Shown here in pieces: positions 14,881 through 25,252 of a DNA stretch of 25,252 nucleotides; position 1 is the first letter of the stretch, and every line of letters begins with the position of its first letter. Below the pieces are notes generated by a model. It ran no database searches. It was given only the letters and a program-made list of their open reading frames with translations, and was not told where the DNA came from. Both the position numbers and the translations under genes were made by a program. This stretch comes from Tricholomella constricta. Its lineage: Eukaryota > Basidiomycota > Agaricomycetes > Agaricales > Lyophyllaceae. Location: positions 1-25,252 of the forward strand of contig JAACJP010000092.1 of the NCBI GenBank assembly GCA_013368375.1, given 5' to 3'.

Positions 14881-16365
14881 TGAGGCGCTCCGTCGGTGAT
14901 GCTTTGTTGCGGGGATTTGCTTGACGGTGGTGGTGGCTCGATCATTACTAGTCAACGGCAATCGCCATCAGCCATGCCTAACAAGAGGGTAAATACGGGA
15001 AAGCTATGATACACACGAGAGGGGCCCGTCGGTAATGCTTCGCTGAGGGGGGAATGTGCGTGGTGATAGCTCGATCATTACTAGTCAACGGGCATCGCCA
15101 TCAGCCATGCATAACAAGAGGGTAAATACGGGAAAGCTATGATACACACGAGAGGGGCCGTCAGTAATGCTTTGCTGAGGGGGGGATGTGCTTGATGGTG
15201 GCTCGATGCATTACTAGTCAATGGCAATCGCCATCAGCCATGCATAACAAGACGGTGAATACGGAAAGCTGTGGTACGCACGAGACACGTTGGCGATACT
15301 TCACTGTGGGAATGTGCTTGATGATGGCTCGATGCATTACTAGTCAATGGCAATCGCCATCAGCCATGCATAACAAGAGTTTGAGTACGGGAAAGCTAGG
15401 ATACGCGCGAAGGGGCCCGTCGGTAATGCTTCACTGAGGGGGGAATGTGCTTGATGGTGGCTCGATGCATTACTAGTCAATGGCAATCTGCATCAGCCAT
15501 GCATAACAAGACGGTGAATACGGAAAGCTGTGGTACGCATGAGACACATTGATGATACTTCACTGTGGGAATGTGCTTGACGGTGGCTCGATGCATTACT
15601 AGTCAATGGCAATCGTCATCAGCCATGCATAACAAATGGAGGGTAAATACGGATAGCTGTAGTAAGCACGAGAGGCGCTTCGTCGGTGATGCTCTGAATG
15701 TGCTTGACGGCGGCATGATGCATCACTAATCAAAGGCAATGTTCATCAGCCATGCATAACAAATGGAGGCTGAAGACGAAAGGCTGTCATACGCACGAAA
15801 GGGACCATCAGTAATGCTTCAGGGACATTGCTAATGGTGGCTCGATGCATTACTAGTCGATGGCACTTTCTGTCAGTGATGCATAACACATGAAGGGTGC
15901 GTAAGCTGTGGTATGCACGAGACACGTTGTTTCACTGTGACAGTGGCTCGATGCATTACTAGTCAATGGCAATCGTCATCAGCCATGCATAACAAATGGA
16001 GGGTAAATACGGATAGCTGTAGTACACACGAGAGGCGCCCCGTCAGTAATGCCTATTAGTGGGAATGTACTTGACGGTGGCTCAATGCATTATTAGTCAA
16101 AGGAAATCTCCATCAGTGATGCATAACGAATGATACGGAAAGCTGTAGTACGCATGAGAGGCGCCCTGTTGGTATGCTGTAAATGTGCTTGACGGCGGCA
16201 TGATGCATCACTAGTCAAAAGCAATCTCCATTCAGCGATGCATAACAGATGGAGGGTAATTACAGTTATCTGTGATACGCACGAGAGGTGCCCCGTCGGT
16301 AATGCTTCAGTTGGGATGTTGCTAACGGTGGCTTTATGCATAATCAGTCAATGGCAATTTCAGTC
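14881..16365. repeat. Minisatellite array, about twelve 105-133 bp units
   Basis: The block GATGCATTACTAGTCAATGG followed by CAATCGCCATCAGCC and ATGCATAAC recurs at about 14938, 15070, 15203, 15329, 15462, 15588, 15715, 15842, 15957, 16083, 16201 and 16333. Units differ by substitutions and length. A two-unit higher-order period of about 259 bp is visible (15203 to 15462), and a longer copy pair links 15588-15680 with 15957-16050. The best-conserved part contains a 5-bp stem with 4-nt loop (ATGGC/GCCAT) bracketed by ATGCAT palindromes. There is no coding potential. Heterochromatic or subtelomeric satellite is plausible but not shown. Confidence 0.9.
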
Positions 16366-16884
16366 AGAGCGATTGACGACGTCAGGGTGCGCTGCACGTC
16401 ACGGTAAGCCGTTGCATCAGTACTATTGTTGACTTAGATAATCAGTGATCATTGTTGATGCAAAGAGTGGAAACCGAGCCATTCATGGTAAGCTGCCTGA
16501 TTATGCATTTGTCGGTGGCTCCGTATTTGATACATCACATCCTCAGGGGGAACGACGAAGGGGAACGAAGTAGTTGGAACCTGACCCACGGTGAGTATCC
16601 GTCGACGTCCGTGTCCGCCTGCGATGCATCATAATTCGACGCTGACTAGCATTGAATAATGCATAAAATCCACAGTATAGGCTGTTATCACAGAGTACGG
16701 GTTCTCGGAGGGGTCGTTATAGGGTCAGGATAAATATCAGCCATTACAAATGAGCAATAATGCATAGTTCTCAGGTTATAGATTTCTGAGAAAAATAATC
16801 ATTGGTAGTCATAATTTAAAGTACAAAACCCGTCGAGGCAGAGCCAGAGTTTGTCTTAGCCTCATTACCAAGCCAGATCTTATT
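16366..16884. other. Non-coding spacer
   Basis: AT-rich sequence between the tandem array and the LINE remnant. No gene, RNA or repeat that I can support. Confidence 0.4.
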
Positions 16885-17793
16885 GGATGGATGGATGGAT
16901 ATATTACTCGCAGCGGTGCGGTCCCAAAAAAGAACAAGCGGGGCCCGTTCTACATACACGACATCAAATGTATGCTACGGACATGAATAAACCAGAGCCG
17001 ATGCGATATACGGAATCTCATGGATTAGTTTACCCATGCGACACTCCTCTGGAGGCGGACAAGAGCTCAGCATAATACCGAGAGACACAGAAGCATATTG
17101 TGTGGGAGTAAGCGGTAGTGAGCAGGAAAGGAAGGCAAAAGAGGATGATGATATAAAAACTGTGAAACGAGGCATCGTCATGGACGCCAAGTTGTTTTCG
17201 GAGTGCACCATGTTGTCGTTTCATAAAACAGTGCAATGACTGGGGTGACTCGTTTGCGAGAGAGAGAATGAGGGCTTCACGCCAATGTAGGACTCGACAA
17301 ATACACTTGATTATGTAGTAGGGATGCACATAGGGACCTCGTCGTAGATACCAAAAATTTGGTGGACATAAGCCGCAAACGGCTTTAAAGTGTCGGTGTG
17401 ATTGACGAGAAAGTCAACGAACTGTGTAGCAGGGGCAGAGAGAAAGAGGATGCATAAGCGAGGATTATGATGAAATAGGGTGTCGAGGAATTGGTCACGG
17501 GCAGATAGGAGCCGGTCATTCGAGCGACACCCGAACAAAGCGTGGACTTCGTCCTCAATAGCGAGGTGACAGAATCGACATAAGCGATGCTGCCGCTCGA
17601 TGCGACCCCGAGAAAAACGGCGACGGCGTAGCTGTTCGACAGCCAACGGATGGTCGGACAGGAGCAGGCGCGTAAGGGCATGCCGATGTTTGGGGTCAGG
17701 TATTTTGAGGTATGGTTGCATGCGACGCCGAGTGACATCATGACCACGGCATCTGGAAACATGTTTTTCTTTCATAGAGGTCGTCTGTTTCAC
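16885..17793 (-). mobile_element. 5'-truncated LINE-like remnant
   Basis: The minus-strand coding remnant 17793-17311 is followed (lower coordinates) by about 400 bp without genes that ends in a GGAT tetranucleotide run at 16885-16901. Several non-LTR retrotransposons end in short tandem repeats, so this run may mark the element's 3' end. No target duplication was recognised and the 5' end is missing. The 3' boundary is a guess. Confidence 0.4.
17311..17793 (-). pseudogene. LINE reverse-transcriptase C-terminal fragment with CCHC motif
   Basis: 160 codons. The segment RLLLSDHPLAVEQLRRRRFS, then RCFC-type spacing (C-R-F-C, H, C in LCRFCHLAIEDEVHALFGC), is typical of the region after the RT domain in fungal non-LTR elements, where a CX2C...HX4C zinc motif follows a basic helix. 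The catalytic RT domain and everything upstream are absent, so this is a 5'-truncated copy. The frame is open to a natural-looking stop, arguing for moderate age. Which LINE clade it belongs to is not clear. Confidence 0.55.
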
Positions 17794-17803
17794 ACTTTTG
17801 AAA

Positions 17804-18479
17804 TTTCGCCTCGAACCTTAAATACTAAAAAGGCAATTATTTATATTTAGATCAGTGTCCTAAATGGGAGCCACGCGCCCTCGCAAATGGCGGGCGTCAC
17901 GTCACAGCGCTTTCACCATTCGACGTCCATCATGCCTCTTCAACCCGCCGTTTTCGAAGGCACCAGAAAGGCGAGTTCGGAACACAGCGACGACGAGGAT
18001 GGAGATTACGTGTCAATCACTTCCCTTAGTAACCTTGCCATCAACCACTCTTCCCTGTTGTCGACCCCGCCCATATCAATTCCCATTTTTCTCTTTCCTA
18101 ACCTGCAACCCGCCTATGGAGATTTGGTACTGAATAAGTGAAATACGATATGTGATGGTCATCTAATAATCTGTAAGAATTTTTGTCACTGTATTGCATC
18201 TCAAGAAGTCCAAGGCTCAAGGCACTCTGTTCATATCATGACATTTAGTTGTTTGCTCATGGAACAATACATCTATGTAAAGGAATACTCTAAGTAAATT
18301 TTTCTCGGTATACTTATGAAAATGGAAATGGAAATGGAAATGACATTGCAATCGGGACTTCGAGAGCTGAGCACACATATGGGCAAGCCAAATGCGCCGC
18401 GGCGCACCCGCCTTTGTTGTGGCTTGTCTGTCACTTGTCAAGCTCGTTGCCTTTTTTAGATTTAAGGTTCGAGGCGAAA
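17804..18479. repeat. 676-bp segment bounded by a 33-bp inverted repeat
   Basis: 17804-17836 and the reverse complement of 18447-18479 share TTTCGCCTCGAACCTTAAAT followed by CTAAAAA and GGCAA, with about two differences. No matching target duplication is seen outside the repeats, and the left copy seems to have a 7-base insertion just beyond. Inside are a small plus-strand ORF (17932-18141, acidic, unrecognised), a 14-bp palindrome (18393-18406) and a GGAAAT microsatellite (18320-18342). It could be a MITE-type element or two inverted copies of another repeat. Confidence 0.5.
18320..18342. repeat. GGAAAT microsatellite
   Basis: Nearly four perfect copies of GGAAAT in tandem, inside the inverted-repeat segment. 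Confidence 0.8.
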
Positions 18480-18956
18480 AGTGAGCAACTTCCGTTTCAG
18501 TAGCGTGAGACCTGCTTACATAGCCTATTGTAGGGACCACTGTTCTCGGTCGTGCCAAGTAGTCAAGGCTTCCTCTGTAGGCCTTCATAATGGACTGCCC
18601 TCGCGTAGCACCTGGTTCCTCCCGTGGAGTCAGATAGCACCGTTATACTACGGAGGACGAAGCACCTACTAGCACAACTGTATGTCCTCGCTGTATTTTA
18701 TCATCAACTCTAACTACAACCACAATGACCAGTATACAACTCACGCGCCAATGCACGGAACAAAAATCGCCGACTGGATGCCGTACACACCTCTCCCACC
18801 ATGTTCATTGAACAGTCGAATGGATTGGCTTCGAAGGCTCAGCATCTTGTAGCCAATATGCACGAAGATCTGCCCGGTGGAACATTGGCAGCACGAGATG
18901 TTCGAAAATAAGTCGACCCTCTCTTGTAGCCATTAGCATGTTTTGATGAAAATTAG

Positions 18957-20026
18957 ATGGACTTTCATACCGCTTTCACCCCCGAGATCACCACGCTCGA
19001 ACTCCCTCACTCAGCTTGTGGCAACAACAGTTACTTCGACGAGTCTTCGCTTACAAAGCCCTCTCTCTACGAAGAGGCCTATATTGCACAGTCAGGCTAT
19101 GATGGACTTTTTGAGCAGTACCCGGCGTTTAAGGAGTGGTGTGCGAGAAATCCTGCCACCCAACACTCTGGCTCCAATGCGACCTCAAGATCAAATTCGC
19201 CTGCAGCCCACGATCCTGGCTTTGATGTTATCTCGACATCACCTTCACCCGTCGCTGATCAAGACGTCTACAACCACGCCTGCTCGTTGTCGCCGCCTAC
19301 GATTTCAAGGATCCCGCCTCCCTGACAAAGGCCACATCTGCAACTGTCAACGAGATTTGCGAGCAGAACCGCAAGACTGTAGATGAAATACTGGGATCCT
19401 TCTGGAACTCGGTAAGCCATCTAACTTGCCTTGTGTCTTCGGAAACGAACTAAAAATATCAGAACCCACGAAGTGAAACTCCCTCCATCGAAAACTGGCC
19501 ACGACATTATTTCGCAGATGTTCAATAAGTGTTGGTTTGGTAAAGCGATCCACCGCCGGCCTCAATGGTTCTCGAAACAAACTAAGGTGCCCCTGGAGAC
19601 CATTGCCTTCATCCTCACTGCGGTGCGCTTTTATATATATATTAATCCAAGCTTTTCTATAATTGCTCTCCAGGTTGAATGTGCTATCAATGAATGGAAA
19701 ACGGGCCGCCATGTAGTTGTCAAATTCGAGGGAGCCAAACACTGACGAGTTTATCAGCGTCACCTCACCTTCCTCAAATCCTGGGAGACGTTCTCGGCCC
19801 AAGAAAGTTCAGGAAGATCTACTTTCCAATGCCCGGTACGTGCTCCTGTCTTGATCTCAAAACACACATAGCAGGCTCTTACATGTCGTGTAGGGAGTGC
19901 TCGTTGGCATACGATGATGACGACTCGAATGATGATGAAGATACCCCACATGATGGAACCGAAGCCATGCTTGCTCTTTTCAAGGCCAATCAGTCTGTTT
20001 CCCGTATTAATCCTGTGGCAGAGTAA
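18957..20026 (+). pseudogene. Decayed DUF6532-like gene
   Basis: An ATG at 18957 opens a 122-codon Ser/Thr/Pro-rich exon ending at 19325. In the next frame YDFKDPASLTKATSATV (about 19300-19400) follows, then an intron with GTAAGC...ATATCAG (about 19411-19461). The core then reads HDIISQMFNKCWFG ... VPLETIAFILTA, a 50-bp intron (19624-19673), VECAINEWKTG, then RVYQRHLTFLKSWE and, one frame away, KKVQEDLLSNAR. This order resembles the C-terminal half of DUF6532, an Agaricomycete family of unknown function. An in-frame TGA at 19743-19745 and at least two frame changes break it. An acidic C-terminal stretch runs to a TAA at 20026. The family call is from memory of the pattern, not a search. Confidence 0.5.
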
Positions 20027-20730
20027 TTTTTCGTGTTGTGTCTAGATCAACTAGTAGTATTCCATCTTTCGAAGTGAATATACCCAATAATTATTATCTA
20101 ACCAGAATTTGTACCTAATCTGGCTGGCATCGCTGAGCCCGCGTCGTTGCACATAATCACCTATAGGGCTTTTTGACTATGGTCCTACAGCCCTCTGGAA
20201 AGTCTCATAGCAATGACCCACTACAGCGCACTTGATAGAGGGGGTACGTGCCTCTGTGACTACACGACTACACGTCCCTCCCACATGCTACCGAGCCAGT
20301 GCCATTTTCCAGATGGGGCGCGAAAGACAAGCTTTGTGGAGTTGTCCCATAGGGCAGGGACGTCCGTGCAGAGCTTTCGATCATATTCAACATCATGATC
20401 AACCGGCAAATTCAGTCATCAACGCAGGTGAAGAACAAATACACTAAAAGGATCTGTCCTTGCTTGTTTTCTATTTTACAGTGTGGCAATCGATATGCAC
20501 AAGCCATGAACCCCAAAACGCAATGCCGGGATAGAGAAATTCGTAAACAGGTAGTATGGAATGATAGGAAGGATAGTCGAGGGAATATAATTTTAGAAGA
20601 GCAAAGATGAAATGGAAGAGGGGAATGGGTATGATTGTTAGATTCAAGTACGCATACCCCACTTGTAGGAATGATAGAACTACATACAACGAGAGCGCCG
20701 TACATTCATGGTTACGACGGAGAAGTGCTC
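20027..20730. other. Intergenic region between the DUF6532 remnant and mif2
   Basis: No credible ORF, RNA gene or repeat. It should contain the mif2 3' UTR (minus) at its right side; no clear polyadenylation signal was identified. Confidence 0.4.
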
Positions 20731-22770
20731 TCACCGAGTCGATGCCGCTCTCTTGGGAGCGGGAGCCTTGGACATAGCGCGCCCTTCAGCCTGTGCAGCC
20801 GCCGCCGCACTCAACGCACGTGCTGGTGCTGTCTTCCTCGCGTCAATGGACGAATGCCTGTGCGGAGCGATGTGACTCCCCCCAGCTTCTAATTCCGACT
20901 CGGCAACTTTTTTGCCTTGTGCGAAGAAAAGCTTCGCGTCGCGCTCGGAGATGTTCTCGATGAAATAGGCATTTCCTGGAAAAGAAGAGTTTAGCATTAC
21001 TAGCGGATTTGTATGAGATGAACATACCGCGTGGTACCATAAACATGGCGCCTGTGGCGAGAACGAGACTTGTGTTGTGAACTTTCAGGTTGATGGCACC
21101 CTCAATGACATAAAAGATCTAAACTTGAAATGAGCGTCCTAGTGTAACCAGCTTACGAAGGTGGGACGTACGTATGTATTATCCTTCGACCGTTTCGTCT
21201 GCTTTCTTTCGCCGGGGGGAATGACGAGAACACCCGCGGCAATGAAACCGGCGTCCCCAAACACCCTCTGATACTTCCATTTGTTTGGGTCGACTTGTTC
21301 GGGCTCCAGCATCTTCCAAGTATACGCGATACCTACAAACAATCAGCATTGAATGGTAGATGACTAGGGCGAAAGACCCACGTCTTTGTACCTGCTCCTC
21401 GGTCTCGTAATCCATCACCACGCAGTGAGGTTTCGTCTCATCGTCCCAGCCCTCTTCTGGATTCTCTACCGGAACGACTTTGTAATGCACGTCCTCTGCG
21501 ACCTTGCTCTTGCTTCTCGCTCTAGATCGTTTCCGCTTGCCTAGAGGTTCTGGTTCGTCTTTCGGTATCCGCACGATCTCGCGAATGGGCGGTACGAGGA
21601 CAAGTCCACTTCCAGCGCGTTGGCTTCGTCCGTAAACAAGCTTCTCTCCCCTCCACCATTCGAGTGGCTTGTAATGCTCCCGTGCACTCTTGCGGACGCC
21701 CTCTCGATACACTGATTAATTAAAAAAGAAATAAGACAGAAGCTAAGAGAACGAGGAACGTCAACTATACCGCGATTTTCCTTCTTCGATTTACTACTTC
21801 GACCATGAGGCCTCTGTAGTTCCTCAGCAAACTTGGCCTTCTTCGTTCTTCGCGGTGAAAGCTCGGTGTGATGCTCCTCTGGACCCCCATCGTCGTCCGA
21901 GTAATGTTGTTCCTCCTCCAGTTCTTGTGCTATCTCATCTTCGATCTCGGATTCAGGCTCTTCTGCAACGTCTGAGAGCGGTTGCGCGTCCTTTGCCTTT
22001 GTCCCGCCTCGCAGTCAGTGGCTCCTCCTCCTCTTCCGGCTCTTCATCATCTGGCACTCCATTATGGCCAGCCTCCGGTCCACTGTCATCGTCATCCTGA
22101 TCCATGGCCATGAAACTGGTCCCTTGAGGCGAATCGTGCTCACCAGAGCCACTAGCCTGGTCGCCATGATAGCCAGAGTGGTTGTGGTCAGCATGATCGT
22201 CCTCCTCCAAATCGTCCTCGACATCCTGCGCGCGAAATGAGTTGGAAAGCCTCGAAGGACCTGGACCCGAGATATAGCCCGTTGATTTGCGCGCGGAGCC
22301 TCGTGATCGCGGTGAGGGGATTTGGTCGAAATCGATATCGGATGTACGCGTAACAGGGCGCGTAGACACGCCATTGCGGGCCGAGGTAGGCGTCACTGGC
22401 TGGCGCGAGTTCGCGAAATACTGCATTGGACCTTGAACGTCATGTGGTCAGTCCGAGACATCAGAGCAGTTGGAGATGCATGCGTACTGTCGTCGAGCTC
22501 CATCGACATTTCACCATACTCGTCAAACTCCTCCTCAGGGATAGGGATTGACTTCTTCTTTCTTCCCTTCGGTTTGAATGGCGTCCGCTTGTCCGCCTGC
22601 TGGATGAGCTCCTCGAACGGTTCGAAACCGTCCGACTTGCGCTCGATATGCTGTACACGATTCCCGTCTTCTTCCCGACTTCCGGGTTGTCGCCTCTGTA
22701 TGGGATGTGGGCCTTCTGGGGCCCGCGACGTGCAGCGCCGAGACTGCTCTTGCGCGCGGAGGAGGGCCAT
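20731..22770 (-). pseudogene. mif2: CENP-C/Mif2 inner-kinetochore protein gene, with frame breaks
   Basis: CENP-C binds centromeric nucleosomes and recruits outer kinetochore proteins. Start ATG 22770, stop 20731, with introns 22432-22487, 21712-21770, 21333-21381, 21119-21171 and 20976-21027. Exon 1 has the fungal Mif2 N-terminal signature (IPYRGDNPEVGKKTGI, then VQHIERKSDGFEPFEEL). A long acidic, low-complexity centre follows. Exon 3 carries the CENP-C nucleosome-binding motif (VRKSAREHYKPLEWW). The C-terminus is the cupin dimerisation domain (GAMFMVPRG, GNAYFIENISERDAKLFFAQ) plus an Ala/Lys-rich tail. Between ATG and VQHIERK the signature is in another frame, so two compensating indels (about 22767 and 22651) are implied, and a third lies near 21995 in an A run. 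It is either a decaying copy or uncorrected sequence of the real gene. Confidence 0.85.
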
Positions 22771-22848
22771 GGTCGCGGACAATGTCCACGCTCGTGGGAA
22801 CCTAAACATAAGAATACGCGCTTGGTCGTGTTTGTTCCAATTCCATTT
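22771..22848. promoter_or_regulatory. Divergent mif2/mnmA intergenic promoter
   Basis: Only 78 bp separate the two inferred start codons, so the genes must share a bidirectional promoter or have very short leaders. No TATA box is obvious. Confidence 0.55.
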
Positions 22849-24536
22849 ATGGCCACCCCGCTCGCTCGACGCGCTCTTGCTCGATATATTCGACGATTGC
22901 CTGTGCGCACTTACACGACCCATGTAGGACATACAGAACCCAGGAAAGGAGATAGAGGTTTGTTGGACCTTGTTCTCTGTGAACGCCGTCGCCTACTACA
23001 TCACAGTGTTCGTTGGGATGTCTGGAGGGGTGGATTCGTCAGGTTAAACAGCAAAACTGCTTGCGGACAAGGTTGGAATTGCAGCTCTTTCTGCTGAAAT
23101 ATATCTAATAAATCCCTAGGACTACGATCTATCTGCTGTATTTATGAGAAATTGGACACGCGAGACGAGTCCGCCTCGGACAAAGGTTGTGAATGGGAGA
23201 AGGATTGGGAAGACGTTCAACAAGTATGCAAGGCCTTGGATATACCTTGTGAAATGGTACGCGTCTCACTCAAAAGCAGTTTAAAATCAAGTCGACGAGT
23301 GCAATAGATCGATCTATCTCAAGAATACTGGAACAGAGTATTCCAACCTTCTCTGCACTCCTGGGAGGACGGCATAACACCAAAACCCGGATGTCTTGTG
23401 CAACAGGTGCTTAATCTGTTTGTTTCTAAGTCTCAATCTCATACTGGATTAGAGAGATCAAATTCGGCGCTTTGCTTGAGCATTTACCGATGGCTTCCTC
23501 GGAGTTCAAGCAAGACCTGGTTCGCAACCGGTACTCGTTATTGTTTCTCGGGCAAACGGATCATTTACTGATGAATTGTCAGGCCACTACGCGCGGAAAA
23601 CATGGACATTGCCAACGTCTGAATCACCACCTCGTGCTAAACTACTTCGCCCAGTCGATCTCATAAAGGACCAAACCTACTTTCTCGCCTCCATGACCGA
23701 AACAAAGCCTCAACTGCGCCCTTTTTCCCCTTGGAGACCTGAACAAATCAGAAGTCCGTGAAATCGCCAAGAAAGCTGGACTTGCCACCGCTGAGCGGAA
23801 AAGAAAGCATGGGCGTTTGCTTCGTCCGCAAGAAGTCGAAATTTGGCGACTTTAAATATGTACGTCCGATTCAAACCTCTTCTTTGTTTCAAGTATCAAC
23901 TCAATATATATGCATGATATTGGTCGACTGCCAGCGTCATACATTCCTCCGAACCCCGGTCCAATAATAGAACTTTCGACAGGAGACACCGTTGCACAAC
24001 ACAAGGGGCTGTGGACCTATAACCATCGGCAAGGGTGCGAAACTTCCGGGCATGCGTCAGCGTGCGTTCGTCGTGAAGAAGGATTCCGGCCTGAACGCCA
24101 TCTACATTGCTTTTGGCTCGTGAGTCCCCTAACTTCCGTTCAATGAAATCTACATACCGGTTCTTACGCGCTGCAGACATAATCCACTTCTACTCAGCCG
24201 TTCCGTCATCGTTTCCGACTTCTCCTGGATATGGAAGGATTCACCACCAAATCACCTCAAGACGGAGGACGGCTATGGAGCCGAGGTGAAGATACGCCAT
24301 CGAATGGACTCTACAACATGCACCGTTCATAGGTTCGTGTGTCAAATCACAAGGTTTCATCTGATTCAACCCGATTTTTACTCGTTACTAGTTCGGATTC
24401 GGACCATGACTTAAAAATCACATTGGGTAATCCAGAAGTCGGGGTCGCACCCGGGCAGGTCGCTGTAGTGTACGACAGAGAGGAGGGCCGGGTCCTTGGC
24501 TGCGGAACCATCGTGGACACCATTTCCTTGGAATGA
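22849..24536 (+). pseudogene. SLM3: Mitochondrial tRNA-specific 2-thiouridylase (MnmA/TRMU/Slm3 family), with frame breaks
   Basis: Enzyme of this family uses ATP and a sulfur donor to make 2-thiouridine at wobble U34 of mitochondrial tRNAs for Lys, Glu and Gln. ATG 22849 opens a mitochondrial presequence (MATPLARRALARYIRRL). Nine exons with introns near 22958-23006, 23072-23119, 23257-23307, 23407-23452, 23531-23582, 23860-23934, 24120-24176 and 24333-24391. Visible motifs: the PP-loop MSGGVDSS, catalytic Cys in NPDVLCNR (frame-corrected), second catalytic Cys in MGVCFV, and the C-terminal barrel ending APGQVAVVYDREEGRVLGCGTI. Breaks: an in-frame TAA right after the PP-loop (about 23045), and single-base shifts near 23150, 23380, 23490, 23720, 23805 and 24020, mostly in homopolymers. 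Identity is firm; function of this copy is doubtful. Confidence 0.85.
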
Positions 24537-25252
24537 CACTTTCGCGCACCATCCGTTTTCCTCTCTCTCTCTGAAACGGACGCAAACACGCCGGAATACA
24601 ATGACATTTCCATCGTTCCCTCCTGTGGTCCGTGGAACACCACACTATCTTGGTTTGCAGGAGAGTCTTTCAGGTAGACGAAAGGAAGCCAAGTGACAAT
24701 ATCAGATCAACCCCAAAGGCCAGCTGCACCGACTGCTACTCTGAGGTGCGGCGACATTTTCTTTTGAACAAGTTCCAGTTTTCGTCGTTTTCCAAGCAGA
24801 GCGATCCCAGTCAAAGTGAATTGTCTGAAGATGTGCTTAAGTAGGATGTTCTGCGCGTGGTCTAGGAGTTTCAATGAATGAGCATCTGGTCTCCTGTTGA
24901 GTTTGCGAAAGGGGACCGTGATGGAGTGATCTCTAGGTTCGTATGTAGAGAAACGAGGCTACTCTGATGGGTTATCGCACGGAATGGTCTTGGGCGCTCG
25001 CCATCCAAGTAGGCAGGAAAGCGAGAGGTGTTTCCATTTGCGTATCATAGCGGGGAGATGGTAATCGTGTCAGCGTGTCTTTCAATTCATTGACCATCTG
25101 CACAGTGCAGATTCTAGAAGCACATGGATCTTCAGTGATGGCTTCATGGCGTTCAGATCCAAAATAGTATATTAGCATAAGTCAGGGACTATGAGTATTC
25201 AGACGGAACGACAAGCTGCAATGTAACATCACCGGCGGCACTGAGATAATGA
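24537..25252. other. Region downstream of mnmA
   Basis: Holds the presumed mnmA 3' UTR. No further gene, RNA or repeat that I can support up to the window end. Confidence 0.4.

Noticed and set aside
14881..16365. Regularly spaced repeats resembling a CRISPR array
   Set aside because: Units are contiguous, over 100 bp, degenerate, and have no unique spacers; the host is a eukaryote.
17887..18141. Small plus-strand ORF inside the inverted-repeat segment
   Set aside because: 84 codons, no recognised motif; kept only as a remark in the repeat entry.
24900..24960. GGTTCG-containing stretch as a possible tRNA gene
   Set aside because: No A box, anticodon arm or acceptor stem can be fitted around it.

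Overview
The window looks like a piece of a basidiomycete (probably Agaricomycete) nuclear genome. The host genes carry many 46-59 nt GT..AG introns, one is a fungal Mif2/CENP-C, another is a MnmA/TRMU-type tRNA 2-thiouridylase with an Arg-rich mitochondrial presequence, and a third resembles the DUF6532 family that is common in mushrooms. Identifications are from recognised motifs only; no database search was run.

Layout. Positions 1-14508 are a nest of retrotransposons. Element 3 is the oldest: a minus-strand, probably self-primed LTR element of which only the 504-bp 5' LTR and the start of gag are here. Element 2 (minus, Ty3/gypsy) is inserted in element 3's gag. A 797-bp TRIM-like element (plus) is inserted in element 2's 5' LTR. 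Element 1 (minus, Ty3/gypsy chromovirus) is inserted in element 2's pol, inside the RNase H region. The left ends of elements 1-3 lie outside the window. Positions 14881-16365 are a ~105-133 bp tandem repeat array, 16885-17793 holds a 5'-truncated LINE remnant, and 17804-18479 is bounded by a 33-bp inverted repeat. Positions 18957-24536 are a host block: a decayed DUF6532-like gene, then divergent mif2 (minus) and mnmA (plus) sharing a ~78 bp promoter.

Most unusual signal. The coding sequences of elements 1 and 2 are packed with short perfect hairpins. By hand I count about 30 with stems of at least 7 bp in element 1 and about 45 in the 5.1 kb of element 2, where roughly 6 and 4 would be expected by chance; stems reach 11-12 bp with loops of 1-3 nt. 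At four homologous codon positions the stem is kept in both elements by paired substitutions. At other homologous positions both elements have strong stems with unrelated arm sequences.

Both elements also end Gag in UGA-CU(A/G), with pol continuing in the same frame, which suggests stop-codon readthrough. Element 1 has an altered protease active site (DLG instead of DSG) and a displaced zinc-knuckle cysteine. mif2 and mnmA are both recognisable end to end but carry about ten single-base indels or stops between them, far more than the transposon ORFs next door.
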